A DNA stretch of 54,213 bases from Betaproteobacteria bacterium (GCA_023259135.1 JAHFQX010000018.1:1-54213), one strand, 5' to 3'; shown: positions 8,482 through 17,335, numbered from the stretch's first letter. Notes: generated from the sequence alone by a model not told the origin. Made by a program: numbers and translations.

Positions 8482-8493
8482 TGAAACGTTTCC
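8482..8493. promoter_or_regulatory. Putative LacI-family operator in the divergent CoA-transferase/TRAP region
   Basis: TGAAACGTTTCC contains a perfect 10-base palindrome GAAACGTTTC (8483-8492) with central CG, the form recognised by LacI/PurR/GalR proteins. It lies 22 bp upstream of the CoA-transferase GTG and about 180 bp upstream of dctP. TATAAA (8501-8506) and, on the other strand, TATAGT are adjacent, but I could not assign matching -35 boxes with confidence. Confidence 0.6.
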
Positions 8494-8671
8494 ATGATAC
8501 TATAAATGCGCGCCTGGGCGGGAAGCGGCTAGGCAGAAAGCCGCCGGCCGCGAATAATGCTGATTTTGGGCAATTCGGGTGGGAGTCGACCCCTGGCCCG
8601 TCATGGAGCAAAATACCATTGCCGCGCCAAGTGGTTGTTGAATATAAACCAACGTAGAGGAGGAGTGATTC

Positions 8672-9685
8672 ATGAGCAAGGTCCGAATGATCCAATGTGG
8701 AGCGCTGGCCGGGGTCCTATGGATGGCGGTCGCCACCGGTGTCCAGGCTGACCCGATCAAGATGCGGATTTCGGTCGATAGCCCGGCGCAGCACGTTAAA
8801 ACCAAAATTATGAGCAACTATGTCGCTGCGCTGAAGACCAAGGCCGGCAACAGGCTGGACATTGAGCTGTTCCACAGCGGCCAGCTTTTCAACGACCGCG
8901 ATGTGAGCAAGGCGATCCGCCAGGGCGCGGTGGAGATGGCGGCGCCCGGCGTTTGGCTGCTGGGGGGGATCGAGCCCAACGCCAACTTTTCGTCCTTGCC
9001 GGTATTCTATGGGATGGAGCTTGAACAGATGCGCAAGGTTACCGACGGCGAGCTCGGTCGGGAACTGAACAAGAGCCTGGAAACCAAGCTCAACGCGAAG
9101 ATCCTCGGGAGTTGGCTGGAAATGGGCTCGGCGCAGTGGTACAGCACCGGCAAGCCGATCAACAGCTACCAGGATATCCAGGGGATGACCATCCGCACCC
9201 CCGGCGGGGCGGCCAATGAGCTGCGGTTGAAGTTCTTCAAGGCCAATGTCGTCACCATAGCCTATCCCGACCTTGCGCTGGCCCTGTCCCAAGGCAAGGC
9301 TGATGGGTTCATTTCAGCTCACGACAGCGTTGTCTCCGCCAAGATGTGGGAAGCTGGCGTAAAGCACAGCTTTGAGGATTATCAACTCGCCGCTCACTAT
9401 ATTCCGATGCTTAACCGGGATTTCTGGGACAAGTTGTCGCCCGACCTGCAAAAGATTTTGGCCGATACCTGGCAGGAGCAAGTGCCCGCCCAGCGCGCGG
9501 CGGGGGTGGCGGCGCAAGCCCAAGCTCGGGATGTCTTGATCGCCAATGGAGTCAAGATCGTTACCCCCGATTCGAAGACCAGAGCAGCGGCGCGCGCGCG
9601 GATGATGCAGGAATACGATCAATGGGTTAAGGCGGTCAAGGTCGACCCGGAGTTCGCCAGGAAATTGTTGCAGGCTTTCCGTTAA
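8672..9685 (+). CDS. dctP: TRAP transporter substrate-binding protein DctP
   Basis: This 337-residue periplasmic receptor delivers an organic anion to the DctQM permease encoded next. A Sec signal peptide (about residues 1-26, ending GVQA before DPIKM) precedes the DctP fold. The family region GMTIRTPGGAANELRLKFF (about 170-188) contains the arginine that normally pairs with the ligand carboxylate. GGAGG lies 10 bases before the ATG. It heads the dctP-dctQ-dctM operon and is transcribed divergently from the CoA-transferase, suggesting it binds the acid that enzyme activates. A strong stem-loop follows the stop codon. Confidence 0.93.
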   Translation: MSKVRMIQCGALAGVLWMAVATGVQADPIKMRISVDSPAQHVKTKIMSNYVAALKTKAGNRLDIELFHSGQLFNDRDVSKAIRQGAVEMAAPGVWLLGGIEPNANFSSLPVFYGMELEQMRKVTDGELGRELNKSLETKLNAKILGSWLEMGSAQWYSTGKPINSYQDIQGMTIRTPGGAANELRLKFFKANVVTIAYPDLALALSQGKADGFISAHDSVVSAKMWEAGVKHSFEDYQLAAHYIPMLNRDFWDKLSPDLQKILADTWQEQVPAQRAAGVAAQAQARDVLIANGVKIVTPDSKTRAAARARMMQEYDQWVKAVKVDPEFARKLLQAFR

Positions 9686-9703
9686 GGCGGTGCTCCAAAT
9701 CGT

Positions 9704-9742
9704 GCGGGATACGGGCGCCGCACACGGTCGCCCGTATCCCGC
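9704..9742 (+). promoter_or_regulatory. Intergenic stem-loop between dctP and dctQ
   Basis: GCGGGATACGGGCG (9704-9717) pairs perfectly over 14 bp with 9729-9742 around an 11-base loop. There is no T-run, so it is not a typical terminator. Such hairpins between a receptor gene and its permease genes often protect the upstream mRNA and raise receptor level relative to permease (general knowledge, inferred here). Confidence 0.75.
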
Positions 9743-9788
9743 CTGCACACGGCGATTCAGCCTTGATTAGACTTTGGAAAGGAATGAA

Positions 9789-10310
9789 ATGTTGCGCGCA
9801 CTGCTATCCGGATGGAATTGGCTCGAACGCAACCTGATCGGCCTGCTGGCGATTGCCGCGCTGGCCCTCGCCACTTACCAGATGATTGGGCGATACTTTT
9901 CGTCTGCTGGCCTGCCGATATCCTGGACGGGCGAAATCATCATCTACCTGATCGTCTGGGCGGTGTTCGTGGCCGCCAGCCTGCTGGTCCACGAGGATGC
10001 CCATGTCCGCGCCGACTTGGTGTTGCGGCTGTTGCCGGCGAAATCCCACCGGCCGGTGGAGATTTTCAACATTGTTTTTGCCTTGGTCTTTTGCCTGGTG
10101 TTGACGTATTACGGCGTTCTGGCGGCGCTTGACTCGTGGCAAATGGACGAGCGGTCGATCACTGCCCTGCGTTTTCCAATGTGGGCTTATTACGCCGCCT
10201 TGCCGACGGGCTTCGCTTTAATGGCATTGCGCTATATCCGGCGGCTCTATCTTTATTTGCTCCGTTACGATCCGGAAACGATGTCGGTGCATTCAGGCCG
10301 TGAAAGTTGA
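9789..10310 (+). CDS. dctQ: TRAP transporter small permease DctQ
   Basis: This is the small membrane subunit of the P-Q-M transporter. Starting at ATG 9789 it has 173 residues; the frame extends five codons further to a TTG, but GGAAAGG directly precedes 9789, so the ATG is preferred. Four helices are visible, the family motif SWTGEIIIYLIVW is in the helix one-two region, and HEDAHVRADLVL follows helix two. The last 20 residues are polar. It lies after the dctP stem-loop and 59 bp before dctM. Confidence 0.92.
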   Translation: MLRALLSGWNWLERNLIGLLAIAALALATYQMIGRYFSSAGLPISWTGEIIIYLIVWAVFVAASLLVHEDAHVRADLVLRLLPAKSHRPVEIFNIVFALVFCLVLTYYGVLAALDSWQMDERSITALRFPMWAYYAALPTGFALMALRYIRRLYLYLLRYDPETMSVHSGRES

Positions 10311-10369
10311 CGGCAGTTCCCCATTCCCGTTGATCCGCCCGATCCATTATCGCTTTAAGGAGCGTTGAC

Positions 10370-11650
10370 GTGTCGAATGTTTTACTCGGACTGTTCTTTG
10401 TCTTCTTGGCCAGTGGCATGCCGATTTTCTTGGTCCTCGGCATGACGGCGATCATATTGTTCTGGGTGGATGGGCAGCCGTTAGTCAGTATTGCCCAGAA
10501 GATCGTCGATCAGTTCAATTCCGACACCCTGATGTCGGTGCCGTTCTTCGTCATCGCCGCCACCTTCATGCAGCGCGGCGGGGTGGCCGGGGCGCTGGTG
10601 GATTTCGCCGGCGCCTGGACCGGGCGCCTGCGGGGCGGTCTTGGCCTCGTCTGCGTGTTCGGTTGCACCATTTTCGCCGCCATCTCAGGTTCGAGCGTGG
10701 CGACGGCGCTGGCCATGGGCACGATCCTGGTGCCCGCGATGCTATCGCGCAACTATGAGCGACCGTTCGCCTTGGGCGTGGTGGGCGCCTCCGGCACCCT
10801 CGGCATTCTGATCCCGCCTAGCTTGGCCATGATCCTGTATGCCATCCTCGCCGAGGAATCGGTGCCGCGCCTGTTTCTCGCCGGCGTGGTGCCCGGCTTG
10901 ATTCAGGCGTGCATCTTCGCTCTCTATGTGATGTGGTACGCCCGCCGCAACAATTATCCGCGCGAGAAAACCCTGTCCCGGGAGGAGTTCATCCGCGTCA
11001 ACCTGCGCGCGCTGCCGGCCTTGGCGGTCCCGGTCATCATCGCCGTCGGCATCTACGGTGGCGTCGTCACCATCACCGAGGCCGCGGCGTTTGCCGCGGT
11101 TGTCGTGCTGATCGTCAGCGCTAGCGTCTACAAGGGTTTTAGCTGGCGCGAATCGATCGGCGTGATGGGCGACGCGATGAAAAGCGGCGCCAGCATCCTG
11201 GTGATCGTGGCCACCGCACTAGTGTTCGGTCATTGGATGACCGAAGCCGGCGGGCCGGCGCGCATCGTCAAGTTCATCGTCGACAACGGCTTTAGCGCCT
11301 GGCAATTCCTGCTGGCGATTAACGGCATCCTGCTGATTCTGGGCATGTTCCTGGAAGGGGCTTCGATCATGCTGATCACCCTGCCGTTGCTGGTGCCGGT
11401 GCTTAAGCCGCTGGGCATCGACCCGGTGCATTTCGCCGTGATCATCGTCATCAATCTGGAACTCGCCCTGGTGACGCCCCCGGTCGGCCTCAACCTCTAT
11501 GTGCTTTCCGGCATCACCCAGGCGCCGATGTCCGAGGCCATCAAGGGAGTCACTCCGTTTATTGTCCTCCTTGTCGGGCTGCTGATCGCGGTGACCTATG
11601 TTCCCGAATTGTCGCTGTGGCTGCCCAATCTGGTTTACGGGGCGAGGTGA
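10370..11650 (+). CDS. dctM: TRAP transporter large permease DctM
   Basis: This 426-residue multi-helix transporter is a complete DctM. Signatures include SVPFFVIAATFMQRGG (about 58-73), FAAISGSSVATALAMG, GASGTLGILIPPSLAMILY (about 140-158) and near the end NLELALVTPPVGLNLYVL. It starts at GTG 10370 with AAGGA 8 bases upstream. With dctP and dctQ it forms a full TRAP system for an organic acid. It shows no close similarity by eye to the partial dctM at the left edge, so the two systems are probably not a recent duplication. It converges with mpl 94 bp downstream. Confidence 0.93.
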   Translation: MSNVLLGLFFVFLASGMPIFLVLGMTAIILFWVDGQPLVSIAQKIVDQFNSDTLMSVPFFVIAATFMQRGGVAGALVDFAGAWTGRLRGGLGLVCVFGCTIFAAISGSSVATALAMGTILVPAMLSRNYERPFALGVVGASGTLGILIPPSLAMILYAILAEESVPRLFLAGVVPGLIQACIFALYVMWYARRNNYPREKTLSREEFIRVNLRALPALAVPVIIAVGIYGGVVTITEAAAFAAVVVLIVSASVYKGFSWRESIGVMGDAMKSGASILVIVATALVFGHWMTEAGGPARIVKFIVDNGFSAWQFLLAINGILLILGMFLEGASIMLITLPLLVPVLKPLGIDPVHFAVIIVINLELALVTPPVGLNLYVLSGITQAPMSEAIKGVTPFIVLLVGLLIAVTYVPELSLWLPNLVYGAR

Positions 11651-11744
11651 GGAGCCGGCATGCCGGGCTTCAGCCCGACACGGGCCTCGGCGCATGTTTC
11701 GTAATGGGTGTGTTCATGCGCTGGGCTACTCTCGCTACGCCGCT

Positions 11745-13085
11745 TCAGAGTTTCCTTAACAGTTTCTCGTGAATCCCGCCGAAGCCGCCGTTGCTCATCA
11801 CCAGTATTTGGTCGCTGGGGCGGGCCGCCGCGACGATTTCGTCCACCAGTTGGGATAAATCGCCGCGAATGACGGCTTTGTCTCCCAGGGGGGCCAACGC
11901 CTGGCGGGGATCCCAATCCAAGCCGCCGCTGTAGCAGAACACCCGGTCGGCGCCGGCCAAGCTGCCGGGCAGCGCATCTTTCATCACGCCCATTTTCATG
12001 GTGTTGGAACGAGGCTCCAGCACCGCCAGGATGCGCGCCGATCCGCTCCGGTCGCGCAGTGCGGCGATGGTGGCGGCGATGGCGGTGGGATGGTGGGCGA
12101 AATCGTCGTAGACCGCGATGTCGCGGACGCTGCCCCGCGCTTCCAGACGCCGCCTCACGCCGCCAAAGCGGGCCAGGGCTTGCAGGCCGGTGGCGACGGG
12201 GACTCCGGCGTGGCGGGCGGCGGCCAGGGCGGCCAGGGCGTTCAGGCGGTTGTGGTAGCCCGGCAGCGCCAAGCGGAGAGGCCCTTGGGCTTGGCTCCGA
12301 AACGACACCGGGGTTTCTCCGCTGGAATCCGTCGCGCCCAAGCGCCAGTCTCCGGCGTCGCCGAAGCGTTCCGCCGGCGTCCAGCAGCCTCGCTTGAGCA
12401 CGGTATCGAGACTCGGCGATTCACTGTTGGCGACGATCAGCCCATTGCCGGGCACCGTGCGCACCAGATGGTGGAATTGGGTTTCGATGGCGGCCAGATC
12501 GGGAAAGATGTCGGCGTGGTCGAACTCCAGATTGTTGAGGATGACGGTGCGGGGCCGGTAATGGACGAATTTGGAGCGCTTGTCGAAGAAAGCGGTATCG
12601 TATTCGTCGGCTTCCACCACGAACAACGGAGAGTCCGACAGCCGCGCCGAGACGCCGAAGTCCACCGGCACCCCGCCCACCAGAAAAGCCGGCCGCAGCC
12701 CGGCATATTCCAGGATCCAGGCCAGCAGCGCAGTGGTGGTGGTCTTGCCGTGGGTGCCCGCCACCGCCAGCACCCAGCGTCCCGCCAGCACGTGCTCGGC
12801 CAGCCATTGGGGGCCGGAGACATAGGGCAGACCCCGATCGAGGATGGCCTCCAGGAGGGGATTGCCCCGCGACACCACGTTGCCGATGACGAACATGTCG
12901 GGCTTGAGGTCCAGTTGGCGGGGCTCCCAGCCCTCGGTCAGGGCGATGCCCTGGGCCCGCAGTTGATCGCTCATGGGCGGGTAGACATTGGCGTCGCAGC
13001 CGGTGACCCCATGGCCCGCCTGCTTGGCCAGCACCGCGAGGCCGCCCATGAAGGTGCCGCAGATGCCCAGAATGTGGATGTGCAT
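11745..13085 (-). CDS. mpl: UDP-N-acetylmuramate:L-alanyl-gamma-D-glutamyl-meso-diaminopimelate ligase
   Basis: Mpl recycles cell-wall tripeptide by joining it to UDP-MurNAc with ATP hydrolysis in the cytoplasm. From ATG 13085 the product is 446 residues, normal for Mpl. The N-terminal motif MHIHILGICGTFMGGLA is diagnostic, the Mur-ligase P-loop is VAGTHGKTTTTALLAW (about 105-120), and further motifs include FVVEADEYDTAFFDKRSKF and VYDDFAHHPTAI. The reading frame continues open upstream, but that part lies antisense to the FecR-type gene and has no Mpl similarity. The gene starts 2 bp after the FecR stop, in an operon polA - fecR-like - mpl. Confidence 0.95.
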   Translation of the reverse strand: MHIHILGICGTFMGGLAVLAKQAGHGVTGCDANVYPPMSDQLRAQGIALTEGWEPRQLDLKPDMFVIGNVVSRGNPLLEAILDRGLPYVSGPQWLAEHVLAGRWVLAVAGTHGKTTTTALLAWILEYAGLRPAFLVGGVPVDFGVSARLSDSPLFVVEADEYDTAFFDKRSKFVHYRPRTVILNNLEFDHADIFPDLAAIETQFHHLVRTVPGNGLIVANSESPSLDTVLKRGCWTPAERFGDAGDWRLGATDSSGETPVSFRSQAQGPLRLALPGYHNRLNALAALAAARHAGVPVATGLQALARFGGVRRRLEARGSVRDIAVYDDFAHHPTAIAATIAALRDRSGSARILAVLEPRSNTMKMGVMKDALPGSLAGADRVFCYSGGLDWDPRQALAPLGDKAVIRGDLSQLVDEIVAAARPSDQILVMSNGGFGGIHEKLLRKL

Positions 13086-13087
13086 GA

Positions 13088-13786
13088 TCAATATCTGACG
13101 TCTGCCGGGTCGAAAGGCGGGCGGCGACCCACCAGGCTTTCCAGCATCGTCAATTCGGCATCGGTATGGTTGATGACTTCCGCCGGAACCATGGCGGTGG
13201 GCATCGCGGGATCGGCATGAATATAGAGGGGGTGGTCGTGGTGGCGGGTGATGATGGCTTCCCGCTGTTCCGGCTTGGCTGTCGGGACGATCTCGGCCTC
13301 GCCGTAGCACAGGCAGAAATAAGTGCGGCTCGGCTCGGCTTCGATGTAGCAGGCCGTGCCGCGGATGCCGATGGCGGCGGTGGGGACCCGGATGGTTTTT
13401 TCGCCGGCGCCGAATACCGACAGCAGCCGGCCCGTGACCACCCGCAACAGCTTGGGAACCGCCCCTCCGGCGAAGCTCACCCGCGAATCTGCGCGTTGCA
13501 GGAAAGCGTCCTGGCCGATGACGTAGATCGCCTCGGCGCCCGCCGCCGTCGCCACGGTATCGCCGGACCCTATTCGCCGGCCCTGGCGGGCCGGGACGCC
13601 ATTGACGGTGACCTGGCCCCGGAACGGATGCAGTCCCTGGGCCATCGACGCCGGGTTTGCCGCCAAGGCTTGCCGAATCAGGCCCAGGACGCCGGCGCTG
13701 CCCAGCAGTCCGGAGGCGGCGAGATGGCGCAGCAAGGCGCGGCGGCGAAAGCGCCGCGGGCTCATTTTTTCGGGCGACGGAGTCAA
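13088..13786 (-). CDS. FecR-domain protein with twin-arginine-type signal
   Basis: This 232-residue exported protein begins with a basic, arginine-rich stretch (RRFRRRALLRHLAASG) and a hydrophobic segment resembling a twin-arginine or Sec signal, cut probably after ALA. It then has a FecR fold: GDTVATAAGAEAIYVIGQDAF, VTGRLLSVF and TAAIGIRGTACYIE are the characteristic repeats. No sigma factor or TonB receptor is near, so this is not a FecIR system. It lies between polA (4-base ATGA overlap) and mpl (2 bp gap) and must be co-transcribed with them. Its role is unknown; envelope sensing or scaffolding is only a guess. Confidence 0.8.
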   Translation of the reverse strand: MTPSPEKMSPRRFRRRALLRHLAASGLLGSAGVLGLIRQALAANPASMAQGLHPFRGQVTVNGVPARQGRRIGSGDTVATAAGAEAIYVIGQDAFLQRADSRVSFAGGAVPKLLRVVTGRLLSVFGAGEKTIRVPTAAIGIRGTACYIEAEPSRTYFCLCYGEAEIVPTAKPEQREAIITRHHDHPLYIHADPAMPTAMVPAEVINHTDAELTMLESLVGRRPPFDPADVRY

Positions 13787-16521
13787 TGCGCCTCCTCCCA
13801 GTTGCGGCCGCTGCCCACATCCACCAGCAGCGGGACTTCCAGCCGGGCCACCTGGGTCATGAGCCGGGGCAAGTGCTCGCTAATAATGGACTGCTCGGCT
13901 CGGGGCGCTTCCAGCACCAGCTCGTCGTGGACTTGCAGGATGATCCGGCTGTCCAGCCGTTCCGCCTCGATCCAGGATTGCACCGCCACCGTGGCGAGCT
14001 TGATGAGATCGGCGGCGGTGCCCTGCATGGGGGCGTTGATGGCGGCGCGCTCGGCGGCTTGGCGGCGGGCCGGGCTGCCAGCGCGAATGTCGGGCAGGAA
14101 CAGGCGGCGGCCGAACACGGTCTCCACGTAGCCCTGGGAGCGGGCTGCTTCCCGGGTGCGCTCCATGTAGGCGGCGACGCCGGGGTAGCGGGTGAAATAG
14201 CGGTCCATGTATTGCTGCGCCGCGCTGCGCTCGATGCCCAGTTGCGATGCCAGGCCGAAGGCCGACATGCCGTAGATCAAGCCGAAGTTGATGACCTTGG
14301 CGTAGCGCCGCTGCTCGCTGCTTACTGCCTCGGGTTCGAGGCCGAAGATTTCCGCGGCGGTGGCCCGGTGCACGTCGGCGCCTTGGGCGAAGGCATGCAG
14401 CAAATGGGGATCGCGGGACAGATGGGCCATGATGCGCAGCTCGATCTGGGAATAGTCGGCCGAGACGAGCACGCTTCCCGGCGGAGCGATAAAAGCCTCC
14501 CGGATGCGGCGGCCTTCCTGGGTGCGCGCCGGGATGTTTTGCAGATTGGGGTCGGAACTGGCGAGCCGGCCGGTGACCGCCACCGCCTGGGCGTAGTGGG
14601 TGTGGATGCGGCCGGTGGCCGGATTGACCATGCGCGGCAGCTTGTCGGTATAGGTGGATTTGAGCTTGGCCAGGCCGCGATATTCCAGCAAGAGTTTGGG
14701 CAAGGGAAAATCCAGGGCCAACTGGCCCAGCACGTCTTCGTCGGTGGAGGGAGCGCCGCCGGGAGTTTTTTTCAGGACCGGCAATTTCAGCCGATCGAAC
14801 AGGATTTCCTGAACCTGCTTGGCGGAGTTGAGATTGAAGGGCGCCGCGGCTTGGCGATGGGCCTCCGATTCCAGGGCGACGAGCCGCTCCCCCAGTTCGC
14901 GGCTTTGGCGTTCCAGCAGCGAGGCATCCACCAGCACGCCGTGGCGCTCCATGGCGAACAGTACCCGCATCACCGGCATTTCGATGTCGCGGTAGACGCG
15001 GTACAGGCCGTCGTGGCGCTGCACTCGGGGAAACAAGGTTTGATGCAGGCGCAAAGCGATGTCCGCATCCTCGGCAGCATATTCGGCGGCCCGCTCCACC
15101 GCGACTTCCTCGAAGCCGATGCGCTTCGCTCCCTTGCCGGTGACCTCGTCGTAGCCGATGGTTTTGAGTTGTAGGTGGCGCGCCGCCAGATTGTCCAGAT
15201 CGTGGGGTTTGTGGCTCTCCAGGACGTAGGATTGCAACAGGGTATCGTGGGCGATCCCGGCCAAGCGGATGCCGTGGTTGGCCAGCACATGCCAGTCGAA
15301 TTTGAGGTTCTGCCCCACTTTGGCCTTGGCGGAGTTTTCCAGCCAGGGCCTCAGTTTCTCCAGGACGGCTTGCCGATCCAGTTGCGGCGGCGCCCCCGTG
15401 TAGCGATGGGCCAGCGGCAAATAAGCGGCATGGCCGGCGACCGCGCAGAAGGACAGGCCCACCAATTGAGCGGTCATGGGGTCGAGGCCGGTGGTCTCGG
15501 TATCCAGGCTGACCAGTTGCGCGCTGTCCAGGACCGCCAGCCAGCGCTCCACATCGGCCCATTCCAGCAAAGTTTCGTAACGGCGTTGCGGCGCATCGGG
15601 AGGATCGCCCGCGGGCGCGTTGGCCGGTTCTCCGCCCACGGCGAGCTCCCGGCGCCAAGCCTTGAATTCCAGCCGCTCGAACCATTGGGCCAGAACCGCC
15701 GTATCGGGAGGGCGGGGCGCCAGATCTTCCGGGGCCACCGGCAGCGGCACGTCGCGGCGGACCGTCACCAACCGTCGCGCCTGGGGCAGCCAAGGCAGCG
15801 CTTTGCGGAGGTTTTCCCCCACCACGCCGCCGATTTCCCCGGCCCGGGCCATGATGTTGTCCAACGAGCCGTATTGGGCGAGCCATTTGACGGCGGTCTT
15901 GGGTCCCACCTTTTCCACGCCGGGGACGTTGTCCACCGGGTCGCCCATGAGCGATAAATAATCGACCATGAGGGCCGGAGGCACGCCGAATTTGGCGGCC
16001 ACGCCGGCTTCGTCCAGCACCTCGTTGGACAGGGTGTTGACCAGAGTGACCGAAGGCCCCACCAACTGGGCCAGATCCTTGTCTCCGGTGGAGACGATGG
16101 CGCGGATGCCGTGGGCGGCGGCCAGAGTAGTCAGTGTCCCGATCACATCGTCGGCTTCCACGCCTTCGATCATCAACAGCGGCCAGCCCAGGGCTGCGAT
16201 GCAGCGGCGCAGTGGTTCGAGCTGGCGCACCAGGTCCTCGGGCATGGGGGGACGGTGGGCCTTGTATTCGGAGTACCATTCTTCCCGAAAGGTCTTGCCT
16301 TTTGCGTCGAAAACGCAGGCGCTATAATCGGCCGGGTAATCCTGCCTGAGCCGGCGCAACATTCCCAGCACGCCGTAGACCGCTCCCGTCGGCTCGCCGG
16401 CACGGTTGCGCAAATCGGGCAGGGCGTGGAACGCCCGATACAGATAAGAGGACGCATCCACCAGCAGCAGGGTTTTTTTGCCGGGATCCTGCGGTGTCGT
16501 TTCCTGGGAGGGGCCGGTCAT
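13783..16521 (-). CDS. polA: DNA polymerase I
   Basis: This repair and Okazaki-fragment-processing polymerase has 912 residues from ATG 16521. All three activities look intact. The 5' nuclease (1-300) has LLLVDASSYLYRAFHALP. The 3'-5' exonuclease has DTE at 340-342 and YAAEDADIAL. The polymerase has motif A SADYSQIELR near 690, the motif B helix RRYAKVINFGLIYG, and motif C QVHDELVLE near 865. The frame is open 29 codons further upstream, but that stretch has no family similarity and would run into the divergent LOG gene. It overlaps the FecR-type gene by 4 bases. Confidence 0.97.
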   Translation of the reverse strand: MTGPSQETTPQDPGKKTLLLVDASSYLYRAFHALPDLRNRAGEPTGAVYGVLGMLRRLRQDYPADYSACVFDAKGKTFREEWYSEYKAHRPPMPEDLVRQLEPLRRCIAALGWPLLMIEGVEADDVIGTLTTLAAAHGIRAIVSTGDKDLAQLVGPSVTLVNTLSNEVLDEAGVAAKFGVPPALMVDYLSLMGDPVDNVPGVEKVGPKTAVKWLAQYGSLDNIMARAGEIGGVVGENLRKALPWLPQARRLVTVRRDVPLPVAPEDLAPRPPDTAVLAQWFERLEFKAWRRELAVGGEPANAPAGDPPDAPQRRYETLLEWADVERWLAVLDSAQLVSLDTETTGLDPMTAQLVGLSFCAVAGHAAYLPLAHRYTGAPPQLDRQAVLEKLRPWLENSAKAKVGQNLKFDWHVLANHGIRLAGIAHDTLLQSYVLESHKPHDLDNLAARHLQLKTIGYDEVTGKGAKRIGFEEVAVERAAEYAAEDADIALRLHQTLFPRVQRHDGLYRVYRDIEMPVMRVLFAMERHGVLVDASLLERQSRELGERLVALESEAHRQAAAPFNLNSAKQVQEILFDRLKLPVLKKTPGGAPSTDEDVLGQLALDFPLPKLLLEYRGLAKLKSTYTDKLPRMVNPATGRIHTHYAQAVAVTGRLASSDPNLQNIPARTQEGRRIREAFIAPPGSVLVSADYSQIELRIMAHLSRDPHLLHAFAQGADVHRATAAEIFGLEPEAVSSEQRRYAKVINFGLIYGMSAFGLASQLGIERSAAQQYMDRYFTRYPGVAAYMERTREAARSQGYVETVFGRRLFLPDIRAGSPARRQAAERAAINAPMQGTAADLIKLATVAVQSWIEAERLDSRIILQVHDELVLEAPRAEQSIISEHLPRLMTQVARLEVPLLVDVGSGRNWEEAH

Positions 16522-16581
16522 GGTTTGGGGCGGGACGAGGTTCCGCGGGGGCCAGTGAGAGTGAAGAAAGGCGTCATCATC

Positions 16582-17310
16582 ATGAATCTGAAAAAGAAAT
16601 TGCCCCATCCCTTCGCTCCGGAATCCGTAGAACGCTCCTGGTCGGCCCGGGAATCCTGGCGGGTGTTCGGGATTATGTCAGAATTTGTCGAAGCTACGGA
16701 ACGCTTGAGCGCCATCCGTCCGGCGGTGAGCATCTTCGGCAGCGCCCGCATCCCCCCCGACCATGCCTATTACATGCTGGCCGAGGCCATTGCCCGGCAG
16801 CTTTCCGACGCCGGCTTCAGCGTCATTTCCGGCGGTGGGCCGGGGATCATGGAGGCCGTCAACAAGGGGGCGTTCTTCGGCAAATCCCCCAGTGTCGGCC
16901 TCAATATCCAACTGCCCCACGAGCAGCAAGCCAATCCCTACCAGGACGTGAGCCAGACTTTCCGCCATTTCTTCGCCCGCAAGGTGATGTTCGTGAAATT
17001 CGCCCTGGCCTACGTGGTGCTGCCCGGGGGCTTCGGCACCTTGGACGAGCTCATGGAGGCGCTGACCTTGGTGCAGACCGGCAAGACCCGCAAGATTCCC
17101 ATCATCCTGGTGCATGCGCCGTTCTGGAAAGGCATGCTGGATTGGTTCCGGGAGACCCTGGTGGCGGAGGGCATGATCGACCCCAAGGATCTGGACCTGA
17201 TCCGGATCATCGACGAACCCGCGGCGGTGGTGGATGCCATTTTCACCTATTACGAGAAGCGCGGATTCGAGCCTTCCGCGGCGGAACGGGAAATTCAACT
17301 GAATCTTTGA
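16582..17310 (+). CDS. LOG-family protein (TIGR00730), putative nucleotide phosphoribohydrolase
   Basis: This 242-residue Rossmann-type protein has the lysine-decarboxylase-like/LOG signature: SIFGSARIPPDHAYY, SGGGPGIMEAVNKGAF (about 81-96) and the catalytic PGGFGTLDELMEALT (about 151-165). Related proteins cleave nucleoside 5'-monophosphates, releasing bases or cytokinins. The ATG at 16582 is chosen; a GTG seven codons upstream (16561) is an alternative and sits nearer the divergent polA start. It leads the rightward run LOG - DUF2782 - thrB - BPSS1780. Confidence 0.88.
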   Translation: MNLKKKLPHPFAPESVERSWSARESWRVFGIMSEFVEATERLSAIRPAVSIFGSARIPPDHAYYMLAEAIARQLSDAGFSVISGGGPGIMEAVNKGAFFGKSPSVGLNIQLPHEQQANPYQDVSQTFRHFFARKVMFVKFALAYVVLPGGFGTLDELMEALTLVQTGKTRKIPIILVHAPFWKGMLDWFRETLVAEGMIDPKDLDLIRIIDEPAAVVDAIFTYYEKRGFEPSAAEREIQLNL

Positions 17311-17335
17311 TACACTGGTTGGCCACGGTGCCACC

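Noticed and set aside
11655-11680. CGGGCT/AGCCCG hairpin between dctM and mpl as bidirectional terminator
   Set aside because: The six-base stem with a two-base loop is too tight and no T-run follows on either side.
13086-13820. N-terminal extension of the mpl reading frame by about 245 codons
   Set aside because: It lies in another frame over the FecR-type gene on the same strand, is Pro/Arg/Gly-rich without similarity, and Mpl homology begins exactly at 13085.
16111-16581. Upstream extension of the LOG-family gene
   Set aside because: It runs antisense through polA, and the LOG family N-terminus fits the start at 16582.
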